Below the pieces are notes generated by a model, which saw nothing but the letters and a program-made list of their open reading frames with translations, searched no databases and was not told the origin of the DNA. A stretch of DNA of 64,000 nt from NCBI GenBank assembly GCA_019448385.1, contig JAGTXO010000049.1, positions 112,501-176,500 of the forward strand, given 5' to 3'. Source of the DNA: Diacronema lutheri (Eukaryota; Haptophyta; Pavlovophyceae; Pavlovales; Pavlovaceae). The position numbers and the translations under genes are program-made. Shown here in pieces: positions 56,541 through 64,000 of the stretch (positions are counted from its first letter, which is position 1; each line of letters opens with the position of its first letter).

Positions 56541-58217
56541 TCACGGCATCGCGCCGTCCGGCTGCACGTGGCGCTCGGACGAGCGCGCGTACTGTCGCAA
56601 GAGGCGGAGCAGCAGCCGCTCAAGGAGACGGAGCAGCAAGAGCAGCACGGGCCGCGCGAGTCGCACGAGAACGGCGCGCGCGAGCCACGAGAGCGCGGCA
56701 GAGATGGCGCGCACGGCGGGCGACGCGACGCACACGCGCTCGATCAGCGCGTCGAGCCGCACCAGCTGCTCACACAGCTCGGCGTCAGCCCAGCCGGTCG
56801 AGGGCTGCCGCCAGCGCGCCAGCGCGGAGAGCAGAGCGGTGAGGGGCGTGCGTTGGTCCGGCGGCGCGACCGCGCCGCCGTCGCCTCCCGGCGGCGCCTC
56901 GTGGCCGCCGAGCGCGTGGAGGCCGTGCAGCTCCGCAATGCCGCCCCACCGCCCGCCGCCCAGCTCGGAGCCGGCGGGCCCAAAGCGCTGCAACCCGGCG
57001 TACCGCCGGAGCGTGGGCGCGTCCGTCCGATGCCACTCGTCCCACCTGCCCGTCCACCCCTCAAAGTGCACGAGCACCTCCTCGACGAGCCGGCCGTGCT
57101 GCACGCCCACGCGTACATCCGCCACGCGCGCCGTGTACCACAGCCCGACGTGGTCGCGTGCTTCGATGCGCTCACCGACGGCCCAGTGCGCCATGCCGCC
57201 GCCGCTGCCGCCGCCGCCTCCGCCGCCGTCCGCGCCTCCGAGTGCCTCGCCGCCATCCTCGGCGGCGAGCTGCTCCGCCCCGGCGTCGTCGTTGTCTGTC
57301 GCGGCGCCGTCGGTCGGCTCGCTCGCGCTGACCGAGCTGTCGTCGGAGCTCGAGTCGGCGCCGTCGGCGCCGTGCGCGCCCGCGTGGGCCGCCGGCTCGG
57401 GCAGCACGGCCGGCGCCTGCGACGCGGGCAGCAGCGTCGCGGCGCACCACGCGCGCACGCAGTCGGCAGGCGACGCCGCGAGCTCGGCGCACGTGCGGAA
57501 GGGGCGCACACGCTGCGTGCGCAGCCAGTCGGGCTGAGTGATGTGGAGCTGGAAGGGGAGGGGCTCGTTCTGCGCGCGCCCCTGCGTGTACGGGTATGGC
57601 CACACGCTGCGCGGTCGGCCGCGTGTCGGCGCCCAGACCGACGTGCCCGCGACGAGCGCATTCCGCGCGTACTGCAGCTTCGCGCGGAATTCGTCCTCCG
57701 TGTACGCGCCGGCCGATCCGATGCCGGGTAGGCGCGGCGTGAGCGGCCGAATGCGCTCGCGGTCGTGCCGCCTCGACACCCACATGAACCACATCTCCGA
57801 CCAGCCCTCATAATGCAGAAGTAGCAGCGGGCCGATCGGCGGGGAGTGGACCGTCGCGATCACGCGCGCGACGGCGACGATGCCGTACGTGTCCATCACC
57901 TCAAACGCATCGCCGATCGCCACCGCCCAACCACTTCGCACCGCATCGAACCACGTGCCCCCCTCCGACGGCTCATCCACGCCGATCTCGAGCGCGCGCT
58001 CGCGCCACGCGACCTCCGCTGAGCGGATGAGCCGGCGCCACTGCGACGAGACGCATGCGAGCTGGCACAGGCTCGGCACGTCGAGGACAGACAGCACGGC
58101 GTCGAGCGCGTCTGCCGTCCCAAGCAGATCCTGCAGCGGGTCCGATAGGGCGATGGCGGGCTGAGACCCGCCGTCGGCCTCTGGGAACATCTCAAAGAGG
58201 ATGACGGAGCCCACCAT
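56541..58217 (-). CDS. F-box protein with two Tudor-knot/chromo-barrel repeats
   Basis: 558 residues from ATG 58217 (58190 is an alternative). Residues about 27-75 fit an F-box (LDAVLSVLDVPSLCQLACVS SQWRRLIRS), which docks Skp1 in an SCF ubiquitin ligase. Two barrels follow: GDAFEVMDTYGIVAVARVIA to LLLHYEGWSEMWFMWV (about 100-160), and VGERIEARDHVGLWYTARVA to VLVHFEGWTGRWDEWHRTD (about 340-400). The HYEGW/HFEGWxxRWDEW strings are typical of Tudor-knot and MOF/MSL3-like chromo barrels that read methyl-lysine or bind nucleic acid. Between them lies an acidic Ser/Asp linker. The C-terminus is a Leu/Arg-rich helix (RPVLLLLLRLLERLLLRLL). Inference: an SCF receptor for chromatin-associated targets. 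Confidence 0.8.
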   Translation of the reverse strand: MVGSVILFEMFPEADGGSQPAIALSDPLQDLLGTADALDAVLSVLDVPSLCQLACVSSQWRRLIRSAEVAWRERALEIGVDEPSEGGTWFDAVRSGWAVAIGDAFEVMDTYGIVAVARVIATVHSPPIGPLLLLHYEGWSEMWFMWVSRRHDRERIRPLTPRLPGIGSAGAYTEDEFRAKLQYARNALVAGTSVWAPTRGRPRSVWPYPYTQGRAQNEPLPFQLHITQPDWLRTQRVRPFRTCAELAASPADCVRAWCAATLLPASQAPAVLPEPAAHAGAHGADGADSSSDDSSVSASEPTDGAATDNDDAGAEQLAAEDGGEALGGADGGGGGGGSGGGMAHWAVGERIEARDHVGLWYTARVADVRVGVQHGRLVEEVLVHFEGWTGRWDEWHRTDAPTLRRYAGLQRFGPAGSELGGGRWGGIAELHGLHALGGHEAPPGGDGGAVAPPDQRTPLTALLSALARWRQPSTGWADAELCEQLVRLDALIERVCVASPAVRAISAALSWLARAVLVRLARPVLLLLLRLLERLLLRLLRQYARSSERHVQPDGAMP

Positions 58218-58294
58218 CTTTCACCCACCGTTGTGGACCGAAACTCGGACTCACCACCGGAGCTTTTTAAAAACGACTCGTCGCGACGGCCACG
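58218..58294. promoter_or_regulatory. Bidirectional promoter of F-box and DEAD-box genes
   Basis: 77 bp between divergent ATGs, with GGACCGAAACTCGGACTC (58235-58252) and an A/T tract CTTTTTAAAAACG (58263-58275). Confidence 0.5.
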
Positions 58295-60106
58295 ATGCTG
58301 CAGGAGCATTTCCGGAGCCTCACAGCCGGCGCGCGCTTCAAGCGAGAGCGGCAGCCGGCCGAGCGCGCGCTCGGTAAAGGCGCCGGACCGGCCGTTGAGC
58401 CCGTTGCGCCGAGCGCGATCGCGCCGCTCGACTTTTTCGGCGACGCGCCCGCGCAGGCGCCGCCGGCCAAGCGCCACGTGCGCGCGGCGGACGCAGCCGA
58501 CGCGGACGAGCGCACACGCGAAAAAGCCGACGGCGAGGCCGGGCCGCGCGGAACAACGAGCGCGTCCGATGAGCTGGGCGTGCGCCTGCGCGCGGCGCAG
58601 CAGCTCCGCCGGGCGCACCGCATCCGCGTATCCGAGGGCGCGCCGCCGCCGATCGAGACGGCCGCCGAGCTCGGTAGCGCGCTCGGCGTCCGCGCTTTCC
58701 TCGTGCGCAATGCGCTCGGCGCGGGGTATGACAAGCTGACGCCCGTGCAGATGCAGGCGATCCCGGCGCTTTGCGCCGGACGCGACCTTCTCGCGTGCGC
58801 GCCGACCGGCTCGGGCAAGACCGCGGCGTATGCGCTGCCGCTGCTCGCGAGGCTCAAGGCGCCCGCGCGCAACGGCGTGCGCGGCCTCGTCGTCGCACCG
58901 ACGCGCGAGCTTGCGCAGCAGATCCACCGCGAGCTCGAGCGGCTGGGCGAGGGCCCGCGCTTCGGCATCCGCGTCCTCGCCAAGCCCGCCGCCGCGCGCG
59001 GCAAGGAGCGGCCGACCTCGTGGCGTTCTGTCGACATCCTCGTCTCAACGCCCCTCCGTCTCGTGCACCTGCTCTCCGCTGCGCGGCTCTCGCTCGCGAC
59101 GGTCGCGATGCTCGTGCTCGACGAGGCGGACCGGCTGCTCGAGCTTGGCTTTGTCGAGCAGGTCGACGAGGTGCTCGCAGCATGCAGCTCGACCGCCATC
59201 GTGCGCGCAATGTTCTCCGCGACCATCCCACCCGCCGTCGACACGCTCGCGCGCTCCGTGCTGCGCGAGCCGCTCGCGCTGCACATTGGCGAGCGGAATG
59301 CGGCGGCGCACGAGGTGGAGCAGAGCCTCGTGTACGTTGGCCGCGAGGAGGGCAAATTGCTCGCGCTGCAGACGATGATCCGCGAGGGCCTCTCCCCGCC
59401 GGTGCTCATCTTTGTGCAGTCCAAGGAGCGCGCGCTCGAGCTCTTCAGGTGGGCGGGCGCACGCCGCGCTGCTCGGCGCGCGCGCGGTGGAGGCCGCGGG
59501 GGCGCGCGATGGCGCGTGCAGGCGGCACGGGTCATCGAAGCGTGGACGAAACACGGAATTGGGGGGGGGGGGGAGCATGGCGCATAGCGCCCTGGCCGCG
59601 AGCGGCGCCCCATCGCACCCGCCTCGCCGCCGCGGCGCGTCACGTGCGTGCCTGATGCTGGCCGTGCGCGTGCGCGCGGGCGCAGGTACCTCGTGTTTGC
59701 AAACATCTCGGTGGACGTGATTCATGCGGACAGGAGCGCGGCGCAAAGGGAGGCGGTCGTCACAGCGCTGCGCTCGGGCAGGGTGTGGGTGCTCGTCACG
59801 ACGGAGCTGATGGCGCGCGGCATCGACTTCAAGGGCGTCTCCCTCATCATCAACTACGACATGCCACAGACTACGCAGTCGTACATCCATCGAGTCGGAC
59901 GCACAGGGCGTGCGGGGCGCAAGGGGCGCGCGGTCACCTTCTTCACCGACGCCGACGTTGAGTTTGTGCGCCCGGTCGCGCACGTGATCCAGGCGTCGGG
60001 CTCTTCTGTGCCCGACTGGCTGTTGCACGTCAAGCCGCCCAGGAAGGGCAGGCGCAAGCAGCTCGCGCAAAAGCCCGTCTCGCGAAAGCGCATCCTTCGC
60101 GAGTGA
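58295..60106 (+). CDS. DDX52: DEAD-box RNA helicase, DDX52/Rok1 type
   Basis: Exons 58295-59448 and 59686-60106 (237-bp phase-2 intron) give 524 residues. Motifs: YDKLTPVQMQAIPAL (Q motif), APTGSGKTAAYALPLL (I), APTRELAQQI (Ia), STPLRLV (Ib), VLDEADRLLELGF (II), MFSATIP (III), VLIFVQSKERALELF (IV), then after the intron DVIHADRSAAQREAVV, VTTELMARGIDFKGV (V) and YIHRVGRTGRAGRKGRA (VI). GIDFKGVSLIINYDMP with the tail VPDWLLHVKPPRKGRRKQLA is characteristic of Rok1/DDX52, which releases snR30 or remodels the 40S pre-ribosome. The N-terminus carries FRSLTAGARFKRER, as in Rok1 (DIFRxLxAGAxF). The intron contains a 12-base G run near 59562. Confidence 0.92.
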
Positions 60107-60335
60107 CACCAGTCACGACACACGTCTGCCCTTCGCTGTTCATGTCAGTGCATACGCCAGGGCGCGGCTGCTCAGCTCACCGCGGGCAGCTGCAGCTGGG
60201 TGTCGCTGCGGCTCAGCTCAGCTTTGGCCCGACCACCGTCGCAGCCCAGGCGCGCACGGTCGCGCTCGCGTCAACAGGGGGTGGCTTCGACTGGCTCATC
60301 GGCGAGCACAGCCTGCAGCATGCGCCGCACGCAGC

Positions 60336-61400
60336 TCATCTCGAGCAGCCGGCTCGCCTCCGCGTCGCGCGCGTCTGCGTGCACGGCCTTGCGTGCACGG
60401 CCTTGTCTGCGGCATGCTCGTCGCAGCCTCCGTGCGCGAGGAGGAGCGCGCGCTGCGTGTGCAGGGCACGGCGGTGGGTCGCGCGCTCGGCCTCGAGCTC
60501 GCGCTGGTGCTCGGCGCGCAGCGCCTCGAGCTCGTGCGCGTGCAGCCTGGCGATGGCGACGCGCTGCTCAGCGAGGGCGAGGTCGCGGTTGGCGCGCGTG
60601 CGCTCGAGCAGCGCGTCGCGCACGGCCAGCGCCACGCTCAGCTCGGCGAGGAGCAAACGGAAGGGGTGGTCACGTCCGACCGCGACCTCGCCCTCGCTGA
60701 GGGGTGTGTGCAGCGAACGGGAGGGGTGTGTGCAGCGGCGCGCGTGAGCGGCGCAGCGCGTCGCGCGGCGTGTGTGCGTCGCGGCGCGCGCGTTGCCGTG
60801 CGCACCGCGTGAGCTTCGAGTTGCGGTTGTTGATGTGGCGCACCGCGGCGCCGCGCGCAGCCGCCCTCTCTGCGCGTGCAGCTCGAGCATGACGCGGTTG
60901 AGGTGGTGCAGGCCAAGGTTGATGTGGATCGCCTCGCGCTGCCGCTCACCGTCTGCGCCCGGTGCGCTTTGCGCCTGTCGCCCTCCGAGCTGGCGAGGTC
61001 GACGAAGACGAGCTCGGCGACACTCGTGCGGAGCGCGCCGACGCCCGACACGGCCGCGCACGTCGCCACGCGCAGCGTGAAGACCCGCATGCGAGCGCGA
61101 CGAGAGGCTGTGCATCGCGGTGCTTCCCGTTGTGCGCTGCGCGCTCGCGCGCCGCACCATGCGCAGCGCCTCGGCGGCACAACCGGTGCTGACGATGCGC
61201 GCGCCCTCGAGATGCACGCTTCCAGTCCGACCCTCGCGCACGACGATCTCGGAGTCATTGCCACCCGCCAAAGACGCGCAGACCGCTGACAGCCCGCGAT
61301 GCCCGCCCGGCGAGAGGATCAGCGCCGTCTGCCGACCGCCTCCGGGCGACACGAGCGATGCGCGCGGCGACGAGGCAAAGGCGCGTGGCGACGGGATAGC
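60336..61400 (-). pseudogene. Decayed, 5'-truncated kinesin motor gene
   Basis: Reading leftward, fragments of a kinesin motor occur in the right order but in changing frames: EIVVREGRTGSVHLEGARIV, QRTTGSTAMHSLSSRSHA (switch I), VFTLRVATCAAV, AELVFVDLASSE (switch II, DLAGSE-type), REAIHINLGLHHLNRVMLEL and VRHINNRNSKLTR. At least three frame changes separate them with no plausible introns at the joins. The P-loop and the first half of the motor are missing on the 5' side, and the SLGGNS-to-neck part does not follow SKLTR. A coiled-coil remnant (LALAEQRVAIARLHAHELEA) continues to 60336. The 5' break lies beside the repeat copy at 61456. Uncorrected sequence errors are the main alternative. Confidence 0.65.
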
Positions 61401-61455
61401 GCGCTCGTCGACCTCCGCGTCTGTCGTTGGTTCTGAAGTTAAGGCGCTTAGGCGC

Positions 61456-61494
61456 GTCTATAATACTAACGACGCTTTCCGACGGGTCTATAAT
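61456..61494. repeat. MITE-like element remnant, copy 3
   Basis: GTCTATAAT occurs at 61456-61464 and again at 61486-61494. Between them is ACTAACGACGCTTTCCGACG plus G, the conserved end of the element family. This looks like a short remnant between duplicated target bases, or a 30-bp tandem duplication. Confidence 0.6.
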
Positions 61495-61528
61495 TAAGCT
61501 ACTGACCCCCGCAGAGCGTGCTTTTGGA

Positions 61529-61637
61529 GCCCGGGACAGGACCCCCATAGGTCACTGTTATAGGACGTATGAACCCCATATAGGGCCTGTCACGAAATGA
61601 AAGGGCTCGGGGGACCTATGGGGGTCCTGTCCCGGGC
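61529..61637. repeat. 25-bp perfect inverted repeat at the 5' end of a transposon
   Basis: Arms 61529-61553 (GCCCGGGACAGGACCCCCAT ...) and 61613-61637 are exact reverse complements around a 59-base loop. The loop contains a third, imperfect copy (CCCCATATAGGGCCTGTC). CAGGACCCCCATAGG resembles the CAGG starts of hAT ends. The right arm contains the possible start codon at 61618. Confidence 0.75.
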
Positions 61638-64000
61638 CGTGGAAGCGCTGTACGGCGACGCGTCAAGCTCGGGGGAGGAGGACGAGGGCGCGCGGTCATC
61701 GCTGCCGCAATCCTGCCCGACACCGACCGACCGCACGACGCTGCCGGCGCACGCCGACGCGAGCCTCGACGCGCCGCTCGCCTACGCGCAGCCGGATGGC
61801 GCGGTGCAGCTCGGGTGCGAGGTCAAGCTGAACGACCGCGTCGATGACAACGTCCTTGGCTCGGGCGTGATCATCGGGCTGCCGCTCGAGTCGTACGAGT
61901 CCCACGACGAGCGCCGCGGCAAAGCCTTGGTCAAGTTTGACGACGTGGCGCAACCGAGCTGGCGGACGTGGGGCCACCTCAATGTGCGCGTGCGGCTGCC
62001 GTCGCCGTCTTCGTCGCAGTTTCGCGCGCAGCTGGTGCCGTCACTGCTGCCATCGCTGCCGCCGCCGCCGCCGCCGCATCCGGCGGCGCAGCAGCTGCCG
62101 GCGCTGCCTGCGTGCCGCGCCGCCGGCGGCGATGACGGTGCGCACGCCGCCCCGCCGTCGCCCCCGCCGCCTCCGCACGCGCCCGAGCCGATCACGCTCA
62201 GCAGCTTCTGGCGCCGAGCGGCATCCAGCGGGCCCTTGATCGCCGCCGCGAGCGGCGCAGCTGCAGATGCACGCCCCGCCTTAGCTGCGCAGGCCATGCC
62301 GATGGTGGCCTCCATCGAGCGGCAGCGCGCGCCCAAGCGCAAGCCGGGATCGGCGGACCCACGTCCTCCCCGCGGTCCTGCTGCGAGCAAGAGCAAGCAG
62401 CTCAACAAGTTGGAGCTGGCGCACAAGCGGCTCGCTGCGTTCCCAGAATGCTCGCTCGTCGTGCGTGGCGACGAGCTCCGATGCACTGCCTGCCGCGTCG
62501 AGGTGTCGTGCGCGAAGAAGAACCACGTGGTGCAGCACCTTGCGACCGCCAAGCACGTCACTGCCTTCGAAAAGCTTACGCGGCGGGCGGTGAGCGACCA
62601 GAGCACCAAGGACGACATCTACGCGCATTTTGTGCAGAACCAGACCGCGGACCTGCGCTACCGCATCGTCGAGAGCTTCATGTTTGCTGGCATCGAGCTG
62701 ACGAAGGCCGACCACCTCCGCGCGCTCCTCCAGCGCTGCGGCTGCGCGTCGACCGATTCCTCGCATCTGCGCACGCTCGTGCCGATGGTGGAGAAGCACG
62801 AGCTCGAGCGGATCCGCGCCGATCTCAGCGGCCAGCTCGTCAACATCGCGTTTGACGGCACACGGCGGCTGGGCGAGGCGGTCAACGTGACGGGCCGCTT
62901 CTGCTCACCCACATTCCAACTTGAGATGCGGCTGATCGCGTTTGTCACTGTCGCCAAGTCACTCAGCGGCAATGAGATCGCGGCGATGCTCACGACGATC
63001 CTTTTGCAGCAGCTCAACATCAGCTTGGCCAATGTGGTCGGCTTCAGCCGCGACTCTGTCGCTGCCAACGGCAAGGCGATGCAGACGCTGAGCGCCCTTT
63101 TCCCGTCTTCGGTCGACCTTCCGTGCATCTCGCACACGCTCACGCACGTCGGTGAGGCGTTTCGCTTCGAGCTGCTCGACACGTTCATGACGCCGTGGTA
63201 CACACTTGTGTGCAACAACGAGATGGCGGGGCAGCTCTGGCACTCCACGATTGGCGAATCGGTCAAGGGGTTCTCCAGCGTGAGGTGGTACTGCCGCGCA
63301 GAGATCATGATGCAGATCGCGCAGCACTTTGACAAGGTGCCCAAGCTGCTCGAGGAGCTGCGCGAGCGCGAGATCGGCGAGGCGACAACCAAGAAGATGC
63401 TCGAGATCTACGCGACATCGCTTGCCGAGCTTAAGGTCTCGCTCGCTGCAATCCTGGACATGCGCCGCCTCATCGCGACGACGTATGAGCTCGAGGGCGA
63501 CCGGCTCGAGATCCTCCTCGCGTACGAGCGCATCGAGGCGCTGCGTAGTCTCGGGAGACGCGTGGCGAGGGGCGACGCAGGCTCGCTCCCGAACGTCGAC
63601 GCGCTGCTGCGGCGGGGCGTGCAGATCGTGGATGGCATCAAGATTGAGAAGAACTTCCCCATGCACGGCGGCATGTGCGAGGGCGTCGTTGTCGGCTCGT
63701 CGTACGCGCAGACAACGATCCACCATGACGGGTCCGAGCGCAAGGTTTACAAGGTGCGCTACCCCGCGGACAACACGGAGGAGGAGCTGGATGAGGAGGA
63801 GATCCGGCCGCTGATCATGATCGCAGACATGCAGGTGTGCACGCGCCCTCACGACCTCACAGGGTCGCGTGATTGGGAGCTCATCGGCTGTGCCCTTGTC
63901 CTGCGCTCCTGCTGGATTTTGCAGGTGCGCAAGAAGGTGATCGGCTCGCTCAAGCCCGGCTTTGAATACCTCGAGGCGCGCCTCACGTGCCCGACCTCCT
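61597..64000 (+). mobile_element. hAT-like DNA transposon: transposase gene, truncated by window edge
   Basis: One frame is open from ATG 61597 (or 61618) to the right edge, 801 codons without a stop. Domains in order: an acidic leader; a Tudor/SH3-like barrel (VKLNDRVDDNVLGSGVIIGL to KALVKFDDVAQ, about 75-120); a Pro-rich linker; a BED-type zinc finger (CTACRVEV ... HVVQHLATAKH, near 295-320); an RNase H-like core with NIAFDGTRR (first Asp), VVGFSRDSVAAN (second Asp) and the hAT-style CISHTLTHVGEAF; then a second barrel reading GVVVGSSYAQ to YKVRYPADNTEEELDEEEIR (about 695-740). hAT enzymes cut and paste DNA and leave 8-bp target duplications. I could not place the third acidic residue. The 3' end and far terminal repeat lie outside the window. 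The frame looks intact as far as it is seen. Confidence 0.8.

Noticed and set aside
60107-60335. Possible separate gene between the DEAD-box helicase and the kinesin remnant
   Set aside because: Only short frames; more simply a 3' UTR plus degraded kinesin tail.

Overview
The window is nuclear DNA from a very GC-rich, gene-dense, photosynthetic unicellular eukaryote. Spliceosomal GT-AG introns of about 80-280 bp (donors usually gtgcg or gtacg, acceptors gcag) interrupt recognisable nuclear genes. A GUN4-domain protein, a transketolase and an S49/SohB peptidase carry N-terminal hydrophobic or basic leaders of the kind used with a secondary plastid. A haptophyte, for example a pavlovophyte, is my best guess; that assignment is inference. 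CG/GC-rich codon use leaves very long open frames on both strands, and nearly all of those are shadows.

Layout. 1-9.3 kb: 3' end of an unknown gene, a cytochrome P450, a small unknown protein, an RNAi-type RNA-dependent RNA polymerase bracketed by C/G homopolymers, a membrane-anchored unknown and an NT-C2 coiled-coil protein. 9.4-19.9 kb: three-exon DNA2 nuclease-helicase, transketolase, and a secreted or plastid coiled-coil protein. 20-30 kb: an RHD3/Sey1-like protein, a divergent pair of a UBE2Q-like E2 and DNA polymerase kappa, two convergent paralogous small coiled-coil proteins, a 2OG-Fe(II) oxygenase and a cyclin. 30-45.7 kb: an ATP-grasp enzyme, site-1 protease, GUN4-like protein, a polytopic membrane protein, a TLC-domain protein, a UBL-WLM metalloprotease, PKA catalytic subunit, a flavin amine oxidase and an FBPase-like protein. 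45.7-53.5 kb: membrane-anchored beta-mannosidase, SohB-like peptidase and GT29 sialyltransferase. 53.8-56.1 kb: three LEA-like genes built from one exon module. 56.5-64 kb: an F-box/Tudor-knot protein, a DDX52/Rok1-type helicase, a decayed kinesin, and the start of a hAT-like DNA transposon running off the right edge.

Genes working together. There is no operon logic, but ten neighbouring pairs are divergent with 11-247 bp between start codons, so bidirectional promoters are the rule. Several genes fall in genome maintenance (DNA2, pol kappa with a UBA domain, a SUMO-interacting E2, a WLM protease). Others serve the secretory pathway (site-1 protease, beta-mannosidase, sialyltransferase, TLC protein) or plastid metabolism (transketolase, GUN4, S49 peptidase).

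Non-genic structure. The window holds long C/G homopolymers, a dispersed inverted-repeat element with apparent 8-9 bp target-site duplications, a fold-back array at 40.85-40.99 kb, and a 25-bp perfect inverted repeat overlapping the transposase start. I saw no tRNA, rRNA, CRISPR or viral element.
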